Shown: piece after piece, positions 54,641-63,144 of the stretch | How the letters are laid out: every line of letters begins with the position of its first letter | How positions within the stretch are numbered: the first letter of the stretch is position 1 | NCBI RefSeq assembly: GCF_000378625.1 | Contig: NZ_KB905176.1 | Span: 32,448 to 96,447, forward strand | Reading direction: 5' to 3' | From: Colwellia piezophila ATCC BAA-637 | GTDB taxonomy: Bacteria > Pseudomonadota > Gammaproteobacteria > Enterobacterales > Alteromonadaceae | Length of the DNA: 64,000 nucleotides | The notes under the pieces: model-generated | What the model saw: only the letters and a program-made list of their open reading frames with translations | What the model was told of the DNA's origin: nothing | Database searches by the model: none | Position numbers and translations under genes: made by a program

Positions 54641-54676
54641 GCAAATGAACAATTGGCTTCAACTTAGATCCAACAA

Positions 54677-54695
54677 AAAGCCCCTTACGGGCTTT
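54677..54695. terminator. Short stem-loop, possible terminator
   Basis: AAAGCCC pairs with GGGCTTT across a 5-base loop. It lies about 155 bases after the methyltransferase stop codon; only a short T-run follows, so the function is uncertain. Confidence 0.45.
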
Positions 54696-54950
54696 GGATT
54701 CAAAGAAAGCTAGATATTAAAATGAAAATATAACTCAGGTTGTTAATTTGCATACAAAAGTGTGCCACATAGTCCAACAGAGCCAGCCATTCGAGACATG
54801 TTGTTTATTGGTTTTAACTATGAGCCAAATCTTGTAAAATCCAGCTCTGAAGTAAATGATTCACTTATACAGCAAAGTATTCAACACCATAGTTGTGTTC
54901 ATAAACACTCTACATTCTTTAAATCTACTTGAAAATGCGATACACAAAAA

Positions 54951-55889
54951 ATGGCAACATATACACAATTAAATCAACAAGAAATCCAAAAACTAGCGGA
55001 TAATTATCAGCTAACGGTTGCTGAATTTGAGCCTATGGAAGGTGGTAACGGTAATTCTAGTCACTTAATGAAGACTGAAACAAGTACCTATGTGCTCACG
55101 GTCTGTGATGATAAAGTTTATGACGAAGTATTTAAAATGGGGCAGTTATTACTGTTACTTGAAGAGCATGATGTTCCCTGTACACGTTTAATATCAACTG
55201 TAAATAGCGAGATTCTGACAACTCATAGTGACAAACCTGTGATGCTTAAAGCTTATATTGAAGGGCAAGTTCTCGATAGTTTAAATGAAACCATGTTAAC
55301 GCAAGTTGGTATGCAAGCAGCTAGATTGAATCAAATTTCGGCACCTACTTATTTACCCACTAATCACCCCTACGGAAGCCAACTTTTCTCGAAAGTGATT
55401 GGACTCAATATTGATGAAAAATATGAAGTTTGGTTAGCAAAAGAAGTAACTTATCTGGACAACAATATATCAGACAGATTACCCCTAGGCTTGATCCATG
55501 GTGATTTATTTAATGACAACTTGTTGTTTGAGAATGGAAACTTTAAGGCAATTATAGATTTTGAAGAAGCGTGTTATTACTACAATGTCTTTGAATTAGG
55601 TATGGCCATTGTCGGCTCCTGCTTAAATGACACTAGTATTAATTTTGATAAAGCGAGTGCATTAGTTAGTGGTTATCAACAAGTTAGGCCATTAGAGGAT
55701 ATAGAAAAGGATAGCTTACAAATGTTTGTACGATACGCGGCAACAGCAACATCCTATTGGCGCTTTAATAAGTACAACATCGAAATGCCGAGCAAAGATA
55801 AAGCAGACCACCATTGGAAAATGGTGCAGGTTTCAGAAGATGTCAGTGCTATATCGAAAGCCAAATTTTTGAATGGTATATTTAAATAA
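54951..55889 (+). CDS. ThrB2/aminoglycoside phosphotransferase-like kinase
   Basis: A 312-residue kinase of the APH / homoserine kinase type II fold. The ATP-binding start is GGNGNSSHLMKTETSTYVL (about 28-46); the catalytic loop LIHGDLFNDNLLF (about 181-193) holds the catalytic aspartate, and IIDFEEACYY (about 200-209) the metal-binding aspartate. This arrangement fits type II homoserine kinases, choline kinases and aminoglycoside kinases. No threonine-biosynthesis neighbours are present, so homoserine is only one option. It is bracketed by IS21-end-like direct repeats, consistent with transfer. Confidence 0.78.
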   Translation: MATYTQLNQQEIQKLADNYQLTVAEFEPMEGGNGNSSHLMKTETSTYVLTVCDDKVYDEVFKMGQLLLLLEEHDVPCTRLISTVNSEILTTHSDKPVMLKAYIEGQVLDSLNETMLTQVGMQAARLNQISAPTYLPTNHPYGSQLFSKVIGLNIDEKYEVWLAKEVTYLDNNISDRLPLGLIHGDLFNDNLLFENGNFKAIIDFEEACYYYNVFELGMAIVGSCLNDTSINFDKASALVSGYQQVRPLEDIEKDSLQMFVRYAATATSYWRFNKYNIEMPSKDKADHHWKMVQVSEDVSAISKAKFLNGIFK

Positions 55890-55911
55890 AACCAACAGTC
55901 AAAGGCTTAGA

Positions 55912-55970
55912 GTGTTAATTTGCATCCAAAAGTGCTCCACTTAGCCCCATTTATTGCAGTGAATGTTGAA
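55912..55970. repeat. IS21-end-like direct repeat, copy 3
   Basis: It matches 54582-54640 over 59 bases in the same orientation, and 54741-54780 over a shorter part. It starts 22 bases after the kinase stop codon and ends beside a strong hairpin. Confidence 0.55.
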
Positions 55971-55975
55971 TGGCA

Positions 55976-55998
55976 CGCTAAAGTGATCCACTTTAGCG
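55976..55998. terminator. Perfect hairpin after the kinase gene
   Basis: CGCTAAAGTG (55976-55985) and CACTTTAGCG (55989-55998) pair across ATC. No T-run follows. It may end transcription, or it may be part of the repeat element just before it, since its AAAGTG is also part of the repeat word. Confidence 0.5.
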
Positions 55999-56882
55999 CA
56001 TATTGGCAAGTAAGATTGATCCAATCATATTTCCCTACAACTCAATATGAATCAAGTCACCCGAGTAGATAATATCAACTAGCGAATCACAAATAGTGAT
56101 TCAGTTTTAGTTGCCAATTAACAGTGAGGACAAACTTATAAAAACTCATTCATCTAAGGTCATTAGCTATCACATTGTTGACCTAAATTAGTCCTCAAAA
56201 TTAGCCCTATTTATGTTCACTTAGATACGAAAGCGGACGTTCCCCACAGATATAAAAACGTATTGTTTGACTATAAATCTTACCAATGAGTCGAATAACC
56301 TGACTGGCAAAAATGCCAACATTGTCGACATTCGTCAGATACTAAAAAGCCGCCTCGAAGGACGGCTTTTTGCCCAATTACAGACTTTCAAAGATGTTTT
56401 GCAAAGCTAGATGAATATGAGAAAGCATACGTCCCGTAACGCCGTATTAAGCGGCTATTTGTAGCAGGCTAAAATTATGAGATGCATAATAACATCTCTA
56501 AGTAGGTGGCCAAATTAACTAGTCCAATTATCTTCAATGACCTTATCAATAATATTTTAATATCCATTTGAGATTTATTGAAGATATTTATAACCCCTTA
56601 GTAATCATGAAAAATTTAAATATTTTATCAAAGTTAACGAGACTTACTTTTGAATTAATCATATTATGATATAAATTTTTATGTTGTTTATCTAATAAAG
56701 ATTAATTGCTTTGCAATTAAAAAGTAATAACTGATGTTTTCATGGGCGTAGAATCTCCCATGTCGAAGTGTTTTTGTTGTGAGCGCAGTGAATATCATTA
56801 GAAGCTCTTCCTCGTTAACCAGATGTCAAATACTTAACACTATCATCAGTGGCTTTATATTAGTTTTTGTTAAAGGTAGTTT
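55999..56882. other. Gene-free gap with a dispersed repeat and a hairpin
   Basis: No gene is visible. Positions 56224-56318 repeat 50741-50835 in the same orientation and begin with GATACGAAAGCGGACGTT. A stem-loop with AAAAAGCCG and CGGCTTTTT arms lies at 56344-56371. Closer to the next gene, CATGGG and CCCATG (56743-56764) form another inverted repeat in the regulator's promoter region. Confidence 0.6.
56344..56371. terminator. Terminator-like stem-loop
   Basis: AAAAAGCCG (56344-56352) pairs with CGGCTTTTT (56363-56371), with more pairing inside (CCT with AGG). It has both an A-run and a T-run and could work in either direction, although no gene ends nearby. It resembles 44371-44395. Confidence 0.6.
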
Positions 56883-58058
56883 ATGTCAATTTTAATGCAA
56901 TACTTGTATGTTATAGGAGCCTTTCAGGGACTTTTACTTGCTGGCTTATTAATATTTGGCTCTCAAATATCCACTTCCAATCGTATTTTGGGAATATGGT
57001 GTCTGTTTCTGGGCTTAAGCTTTTTAGGGCCATTTATATATTTGAATGGAGAATTAAATGTTTTTTCATCTTTGATTGGCCTTCATATGTTTTTACCTGC
57101 CAGTTATGGTGCCTTTTTATACCTATATTGCCGACATGCTATTATTAACTGTCCCTTTGCACTAAAAGACCTCTGGCATTTCCTACCTTTTTTAATGTGT
57201 TATGTGCTCAATATTGAGTTGTATTTGTCTTCACCTGAAGTGAAGCTCGATGCTATTATGCACGGGCCAGAAAATGTAACTCTGATATTAATAGGTCAAG
57301 TTATTCTGACGTTACAAGCTTTTGTTTATTTAGGTTTGAGTATTGTCATGGTCAGGCGATATCAAGTTCAAGCTAAACAAACATTATCAAACTTCAATCC
57401 TGATATGTTCACTTGGCTTTGGAAGATATTAATTCTTGATTTAGTGATTTGGACGTTAAAATCCATGTCGGTAGTAACTGAATATCAATATATCTTTATC
57501 GCCATGGGGGATGCCCTTATTATTGTTTTGATTTGCAGCATTGCATTGGCGCAGTGGCGAAACCCGCTATTATTCAAAATTGCGCAATTGAAAATGGGTG
57601 CTTCTAACTCTAATGACGCTGATCCTGCCGAAACCACTCTAACAGAGAAGGTTGCGAGTAATGAAACTAAGAAAAGTACCACCATTGCAACTAACAATTC
57701 AGGCGCTTTAGATCTCGATATCAGAAGCAGTTTGTTAAAGGTCGTTAGGCAACATATGCAAGAGCATGAATCTTATCTGGATAATCAGTTAACACTAACC
57801 AGTTTAGCTGAAACTGTGGGTATCAGTACCCATCATTTATCTGAAGTATTGAATCAGCATGAGGGCAAAAATTTCTACCAATTTGTAAACAAGTACCGGA
57901 TTGATTTTGTTTGCGAACAGCTGAAATCTGATACGGAAATTAAAATCCTCGATCTTGCCATGTCAGCAGGTTTTTCATCAAAAAGTACCTTTAATGCCGT
58001 TTTTAAACAGTTTGTTAAACTGACTCCCAGCCAATATCGACAGCAATTAGTTCAATAA
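56883..58058 (+). CDS. Membrane-bound AraC family regulator
   Basis: A 391-residue protein with about seven hydrophobic segments (about 5-225) followed by a cytosolic linker and a C-terminal AraC DNA-binding domain (about 290-390). The AraC signature is clear: LTLTSLAETVGISTHHLSEVL, then LAMSAGFSSKSTFNAVFKQFVKLTPSQYR (positions 300-320 and 358-386 of the protein). Such regulators read a membrane or external signal directly. The two genes downstream encode membrane proteins on the same strand, with palindromic sites between, so it probably controls them. Start at 56883 is supported by AAGGTAG six bases before the ATG. Confidence 0.85.
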   Translation: MSILMQYLYVIGAFQGLLLAGLLIFGSQISTSNRILGIWCLFLGLSFLGPFIYLNGELNVFSSLIGLHMFLPASYGAFLYLYCRHAIINCPFALKDLWHFLPFLMCYVLNIELYLSSPEVKLDAIMHGPENVTLILIGQVILTLQAFVYLGLSIVMVRRYQVQAKQTLSNFNPDMFTWLWKILILDLVIWTLKSMSVVTEYQYIFIAMGDALIIVLICSIALAQWRNPLLFKIAQLKMGASNSNDADPAETTLTEKVASNETKKSTTIATNNSGALDLDIRSSLLKVVRQHMQEHESYLDNQLTLTSLAETVGISTHHLSEVLNQHEGKNFYQFVNKYRIDFVCEQLKSDTEIKILDLAMSAGFSSKSTFNAVFKQFVKLTPSQYRQQLVQ

Positions 58059-58082
58059 TACTTATTTTTACTTTTGCACTAA

Positions 58083-58104
58083 GTGCGATTCGCCCGAATT
58101 GCAC
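58083..58104. promoter_or_regulatory. Palindromic operator-like site, copy 1
   Basis: Two arms, GTGCGATTCG and CGAATTGCAC, are separated by CC, forming a near-perfect 22-bp palindrome. A second copy with arms GTGCGAATCG and CGAATTGTAC is at 58505-58526. Which regulator binds is unknown. Confidence 0.55.
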
Positions 58105-58504
58105 ATCCAATAAACCTAAATCTATACCTAAACACAGAGCAGGTGCATTATTACCTAAGGTTGGTTGCCTATTTGCAAGATTATTCATATCAAGCCGAAG
58201 TCTCTTTTAATACGTAAATTAAACTTAATGGTCAGCGTAAGTATATTTTTATTGGTTAGCGATAACTTATGAAGGACAGTTTTCTACAGTAAGTATTTTA
58301 GGCATATATGCACTTGCCAAGATTTATCAGTACCAGAATAAAAAAACATAAGCGGCGCAATTGTTAAACAACATATTATCTACTAAGCATTGCATGATAC
58401 TCAATAAGCAAGTCAACAAACCGTTAAAACAATTAAGCGCTATTACTCAATGGCAGTTAAGTACCATTTATAAAATTCTTGATGATTACCAAGCGCTAAC
58501 CCAA

Positions 58505-58526
58505 GTGCGAATCGTCCGAATTGTAC
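58505..58526. promoter_or_regulatory. Palindromic operator-like site, copy 2
   Basis: Arms GTGCGAATCG and CGAATTGTAC separated by TC. It lies about 111 bases upstream of the ABA4-like gene, in a good position for an activator. It matches copy 1 at 58083-58104. Confidence 0.55.
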
Positions 58527-58636
58527 GTCCGAGTCGTTCAATCCAGACGAATCAAGTCATTCAGCGTGATTAAATCCTAGCAATTAATTCAAACCTAAAT
58601 TTATAAAAGGTAGATTTTTATGAGGAAAGAAAAGTT

Positions 58637-59083
58637 ATGGATATGGTAGTAACACCAGAACAGTTATTTAGTTGGGCAGGGCAAGCCGCTTCTTATGGGT
58701 GGTTAATTTTGATATTTCTCCCTCGTATAAAAGCACTCTTTTTTATTCCACAATACCTGATCCCTTTAGGGATTGGATTGCTTTATGCCGGATTGATGTT
58801 AGCCCATTATTCTAACAGTAATGGTGGCTTTAGCTCACTTGAAGATGTTCGAATGTTGTTCGAAAGTGATCATATATTATTGGCAGGTTGGGTTCACTAT
58901 TTAGCATTTGACTTATTTATTGGAGCCTGGATTGCACGCAAAGCCGATAAGATCGGTATATCTCGTCTCCTTCAGGCCCCTATTTTGATCGCTACCTATA
59001 TATTTGGCCCCATAGGGCTAGTGCTATTTTTGTTTATGCGCACAGTATTTACACAAACCGAGGAGCATAACTATGCTAGGTAA
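58637..59083 (+). CDS. ABA4-like membrane protein (DUF4281)
   Basis: A 148-residue protein with about four transmembrane helices (about 12-28, 38-56, 85-100 and 112-132). The central WVHYLAFDLFIGAWIARKADKIGI (positions 82-105) and GPIGLVLFLFMR near the end are the signature of ABA4-like proteins, named after a plant neoxanthin-synthesis factor. The bacterial role is unknown. It overlaps the next membrane-protein gene by 11 bases, so the two are translationally coupled. Confidence 0.82.
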   Translation: MDMVVTPEQLFSWAGQAASYGWLILIFLPRIKALFFIPQYLIPLGIGLLYAGLMLAHYSNSNGGFSSLEDVRMLFESDHILLAGWVHYLAFDLFIGAWIARKADKIGISRLLQAPILIATYIFGPIGLVLFLFMRTVFTQTEEHNYAR

Positions 59084-59948
59084 AATGTTTAATTACCCTT
59101 TTAATCACCGCTTTAATTACCAAGAAAAACACTATCCAGGTTTGATTTTTTCATTAAACTTACGATTGGATAACGATTATATTACGCGGTTGCTGGCGAT
59201 GTGCTTCTTATTTTTGCTCGCGGTAACATTGGTCATGTTACCCGCCTATTATGTCGATGCCCGACTACTGAATACCGCACCAATATGGGCGAAACCAATA
59301 AAGTTCAGCTTGTCTTTGGCTATACATTTTCTTACCTTAGCACTACTGGCTCAGCAACTTGACCGTAGTCGACGCACAGGCATGCTGCTGACATTTTTTG
59401 CTTATCTTGCGGTAGTATCTATGCTCTTTGAACAGATTTACATCAGCATTCAAGCAGCCAGGGGGCGACAATCTCATTATAATGATGAAACGGATTTTGA
59501 GGTTTTAATGTATAATCTAATGGGAATAGGTGCGATAAATCTTATTTTAGTTTCATTTGTTTTAGGTTTATTAATCTGGAAGTACGGTAATAAGGATAAT
59601 TCAGGGTTACGACTCGGATCTATATTGGGGCTAGTCATTGGTTCGGTATTGACATTAATCTATGCCATGACGATGGCAAATGCACCCGCAAACTCTCATT
59701 TAGTGGGGGAGGCAGTTAGTAACGCAAAAGTTCCTCTTGTCGGTTGGTCGCGTGAAGTAGGTGACTTACGTATTCCTCATTTTATCGCGACTCACATGAT
59801 GCAAATATTACCTTTAATGGGTTTATTTCTAGATAAATTCAAGTATTCACCTAAAATTATTGTTTCACTTTCAACGGTAATATTAGTGGTAATGAGCGCG
59901 GTATTTTTTGATTGGGCTTTGGCTGGTAAAGCGGTGTTCTCAATATAA
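59073..59948 (+). CDS. Seven-helix membrane protein of unknown function
   Basis: A 291-residue protein with seven hydrophobic segments between about residues 40 and 288. I do not recognise the family. Notable stretches are PIWAKPIKFSLSLAIHFLTL and DLRIPHFIATHMMQILPLMG; the conserved-looking histidines lie in membrane segments. It overlaps the ABA4-like gene by 11 bases and ends the small operon downstream of the membrane AraC regulator. It may work with the ABA4-like protein in the membrane; this is inferred from overlap alone. Confidence 0.75.
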   Translation: MLGKMFNYPFNHRFNYQEKHYPGLIFSLNLRLDNDYITRLLAMCFLFLLAVTLVMLPAYYVDARLLNTAPIWAKPIKFSLSLAIHFLTLALLAQQLDRSRRTGMLLTFFAYLAVVSMLFEQIYISIQAARGRQSHYNDETDFEVLMYNLMGIGAINLILVSFVLGLLIWKYGNKDNSGLRLGSILGLVIGSVLTLIYAMTMANAPANSHLVGEAVSNAKVPLVGWSREVGDLRIPHFIATHMMQILPLMGLFLDKFKYSPKIIVSLSTVILVVMSAVFFDWALAGKAVFSI

Positions 59949-60102
59949 AATTAAGGGTTGTATTGATTGGTATCGGTTAATTTGTCTCTTTAATCTATTT
60001 CATCATAAAGAGACACTTTTATCTGTCTCCTACTGGGCACAAATCAGTCCTTTAAAAGCGATTTTTTAGTCTCAATAAAAGGTCTGAAGTTAGCGTTCTG
60101 AG

Positions 60103-60789
60103 ATGAATCTCACAAGCAGCATAAATGAGCTTAAACCAGCCCCTCAATTTGGCTCATACCCTGGACGTACTGCGGCATATAGCGTTAAGAGTATTCAATC
60201 TATTAGTGAAGCAGAGCCGCTCACTCTCGATAACGCAGTCATCGAATCGCACCAACTGCTTGCCGTTACATTAGCTAATCAAATGCTTGTTGCTGTGAAG
60301 GTTATTAAGGTCTTTGATAGAGAAATTAGTGAGTTGTTTAATGCTTTGCCTGATGCAGAACTTTACAAATCATTACCAGGTACTGGCCCGTGTTTAGCAC
60401 CTAGACTATTAGTGGCTATTGGGGAAAACCGTAGTCGATTCAATAGCGCATCAGAAATTCAAATGTATGCAGGGATAGCGCCCGTAACGGTGCGTAGTGG
60501 TCAAAAGAGCTGGATTCATTGGCGATATCAGTGTAGTAAATTTACTCGCCAGTCATTCATTGAATGGGCAGCTAAAAGCATAAAACAATCGTATTGGGCG
60601 GAAATTTATTATCAGCAGCAAAGGGAAAAAGGTAATACCCACCAGGCAGCTGTGCGTTCGCTCGCATTTAAGTGGATACGGATCGTATATCGTTGCTGGA
60701 AAACTAAAGAGCCATACAATGAAGCCAAGTATTTAAAAGCATTGAGCGACAGGAATTCCCCATTACTTTTTAAAGAAAAAGCTTGTTAA
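60103..60789 (+). pseudogene. Truncated IS110-family transposase (C-terminal part)
   Basis: The 228-residue frame holds only the C-terminal Transposase_20 half: LYKSLPGTGPCLAPRLLVAIG (about 87-107), YAGIAPVTVRSGQ, then AVRSLAFKWIRIVYRCWK near the end. The N-terminal DEDD nuclease domain, about 180 residues, is missing, so it is inactive. Its first 50 bases or so (60113-60150, CATAAATGAGCTTAAACCAG) look like part of the dispersed repeat at 53462-53560, suggesting that the deletion junction lies in or near that repeat. It differs from the intact IS110 transposase at 47466-48488. Confidence 0.8.
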
Positions 60790-61008
60790 AGGTCTCAGGG
60801 CGTAGAGCTGACGTTATACTAATTAGTTTTCATGCTTTTTCTGCTCTCATTCGAGATATTGGCTAATACTCAATTATAAAGTGTTTTTTGAGATAAACGG
60901 AGGTTATTAAATATTGACAGGGTTATTTATTAGAACGTTAACTTACCCAGCACGCTCTTTATCAGATCAGTAATTATGCTTATTAACTTGATGAGTTAAA
61001 GTTAATTC

Positions 61009-62451
61009 TCAGTCTGCATCATCAAGTAGAGATGGTTGATAAAATACGAATATTCCTTTTCCTGACGTTTTAGCTTTATACATAGCTATATCGGCTTCTT
61101 TCATTAATTCATCAGCATCAACAGAGCCTCCGCTATATATAGTAATACCTATACTTACACCAACGTAAAGGCTTTGGTTGGCATGTATTATCTCTTTCGA
61201 AATAGTATCAATTATTTTTTCTGCCACACGCTCAACAATGCTTATGTCTTTAATATCGGTCAGCACGAACATGAATTCATCACCACCGATACGGGCAACA
61301 GTATCGGTGTTTCTTAACATATCCTTTATACGTTGACCTATTACCTTTATAACTAAATCACCCGCATCATGCCCAAAAGTATCATTAATTAACTTAAAAC
61401 CATCTAAATCCGCAAACATAACCGCCATTGATAATTTATTTCGTTCAACAGATGCCATTGCTTGCTCTAATCTGTCCTTCCCTAAGCGACGACTAGGTAA
61501 ACCCGTTAACTCATCATGATAAGCCATATGCTTTAATAGTTGAGATGTTTCGATTAACTCTTTTTCGTACTTCTTACGTTTAGCAATTTCACGAAATAAA
61601 CTTACCACCCAAAGTAGTACAAAAACAGTTACAGTAATTATGATAGCAATAACTTTATAGTAATAAGTATAATCAGCTGGTTGTAAAACTTCATTTTTAT
61701 ACCACTTTTTACTAATTTTAGCTTTCTGATTAGGTGTCAGGTTATTAATCGTTTTATTTAAAATAGAGAGGAGTTCGGGCGCTTCTTTGTTTACCCCAAA
61801 GGCTAATTCAGTGGTAAAGGTGGTTATCCCTACTACCTTTACATTGTTGAGCGTCAAGTCAGTAATTGTGTAACTACACAATGCAATAGTGCACACTAAA
61901 GCATCCACTCTACCTATTGAAACTGCCATCAGCCCCTGTTGAATATCATCAACAACAACAAAATCAATGGCTTTATATTTATTTTGAATCTTATCCGTAT
62001 ATCCATAGTTAGCTATAAGTGCTATTTTTTTATTTTTTATTTCATCAATACTGTTAACGAATACCGAGTTTTCAGACATAGCAATGACAATCTGATTTGA
62101 AAAATAGCTTTTAGTGAATAACAGTGAACCTGATAACAATGAGTCATTTGTTTCTGAAATCATATCAATTTGACCTGATTTCATGAGATTGATAGACTCA
62201 TTCCATGTTTTAGTGGGAACAATATTAAAGGTCAACCCTGAATTAAGAGAAATCAAATCAAGGTATTCAGCGACTATCCCTATATAACGGCCCTTATCAT
62301 CTATTGCCTCAAAAGGAAGCCAGTTTGGGTCACCAACTATTGTAACGTTAGGGTTTTCAGCTATCCACTGCTTCTCTTTTTCATTAAACTCAACAGCAAC
62401 AACTGAAAAGTTAATGAATATTAGTAAAACTATAATCTTAAAAATTGCCAT
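61009..62451 (-). CDS. Periplasmic-binding-protein sensor diguanylate cyclase
   Basis: A predicted diguanylate cyclase with a solute-binding sensor. The ATG at 62451 (MAIFKIIVLLIFINFSVVAV) starts directly at a signal peptide and is preferred over the ATG at 62496; the product is 480 residues. A family-3 solute-binding domain (about 20-250, NVTIVGDPNWLPFEAID) is followed by a transmembrane helix (about 262-285) and a GGDEF domain (about 315-475). The active site reads RIGGDEFMF, and the I-site RNTD lies five residues before it. It should make cyclic-di-GMP on binding an amino-acid-like ligand. Confidence 0.88.
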   Translation of the reverse strand: MAIFKIIVLLIFINFSVVAVEFNEKEKQWIAENPNVTIVGDPNWLPFEAIDDKGRYIGIVAEYLDLISLNSGLTFNIVPTKTWNESINLMKSGQIDMISETNDSLLSGSLLFTKSYFSNQIVIAMSENSVFVNSIDEIKNKKIALIANYGYTDKIQNKYKAIDFVVVDDIQQGLMAVSIGRVDALVCTIALCSYTITDLTLNNVKVVGITTFTTELAFGVNKEAPELLSILNKTINNLTPNQKAKISKKWYKNEVLQPADYTYYYKVIAIIITVTVFVLLWVVSLFREIAKRKKYEKELIETSQLLKHMAYHDELTGLPSRRLGKDRLEQAMASVERNKLSMAVMFADLDGFKLINDTFGHDAGDLVIKVIGQRIKDMLRNTDTVARIGGDEFMFVLTDIKDISIVERVAEKIIDTISKEIIHANQSLYVGVSIGITIYSGGSVDADELMKEADIAMYKAKTSGKGIFVFYQPSLLDDAD

Positions 62452-62496
62452 CTCATTTAGTTGAAATTTCAGTGGATATAATGATTGTAGTATCAC

Positions 62497-63144
62497 TTAG
62501 GTTGTTTGACCCATATTAATTAATGTTGGGTCATAGATATATTATCAGCTATTTTTTAACGAATATTTGTTAAAAGCTATTGAGCCATTTGTTTCAAGTT
62601 TAGTTAAAATGCCCGTCAACTCACGAAACAAAAATTCATAAATTAAACTTATGCATCAATGTCTGCTCATAGCGAGCAGTTGACCTAAAAACCAGCCATC
62701 ATCTAATGTCGGCTTTTGGCTATCAGTTGACCTAAAGAACAGCCAATAGCTAATGTCTCCAATGCGCCATAAAGAACTGACCTATTACTGAATGAAAAGA
62801 CGACCTCAAAATAAACCGTTTAGAAACGTTAGCGGACATTAATATCTATAGCTTTTTAGTTGTTTGCGTTGTTCAGAAGACGTATACCTGCCTTTCTCTT
62901 GATAGAGAACTAAGCCACCAGTCCGAAGTCGCATTGACATGACTTCAATATGTGCAAAGAAGAAGGGAACACCACCACAAGGCTTTACTACGGTTAAATA
63001 TGTTAAGCTAGCTAAAAAGTTCGAGCGGGAGCAACGGTAAGAGTTAAATTTATTGACAAATTAAGAGATCTTGTTCTAAATTAAATGATAGGGTGTATGT
63101 GTCTGAATTTTTTATGAAAACTTAAGTTGCTAGGAGCTTTTGTT
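62497..63144. other. Gene-free gap with dispersed repeats
   Basis: No gene is visible. Positions 62659-62729 are the inverted copy of 32105-32175; GCGGACATTAATA near 62829 is a variant of the GCGGACGTT word; 62860-62922 resembles 41370-41425. The promoter of the PilZ gene lies at its right end. Confidence 0.6.

Larger units (their letters stand above)
54523..54950. other. Gap with repeated elements resembling insertion-sequence ends
   Basis: No gene is visible. The word GTTAATTTGCATCCAAAAGTG occurs at 54584-54604 (here written in two parts: GTTAATTTGC and ATCCAAAAGTG) and, changed at one base, at 54742-54761. A small hairpin with AAAGCCC and GGGCTTT arms is at 54677-54695. Such AAAAGTGACCC-type words occur as multiple terminal repeats in IS21-family elements. 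Confidence 0.5.
58059..58636. other. Gap with two copies of a palindromic site
   Basis: No gene that I can support. Two copies of a 28-base segment, AAGTGCGAWTCGYCCGAATTG continuing YACRTCC (58081-58108 and 58503-58530), lie just after the regulator gene and about 107 bases before the ABA4-like gene. A 70-residue frame at 58361-58573 covers the second copy and looks accidental. GAAAAG lies just before the ABA4-like start. Confidence 0.6.

Noticed and set aside
54951..55889. Aminoglycoside resistance kinase
   Set aside because: The APH fold is shared with homoserine and choline kinases; nothing specific to aminoglycoside binding can be read from the sequence.
58361..58573. A 70-residue plus-strand reading frame before the ABA4-like gene
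   Set aside because: It has no ribosome site, no recognisable homology and covers one copy of a palindromic site; it is more likely a regulatory region.
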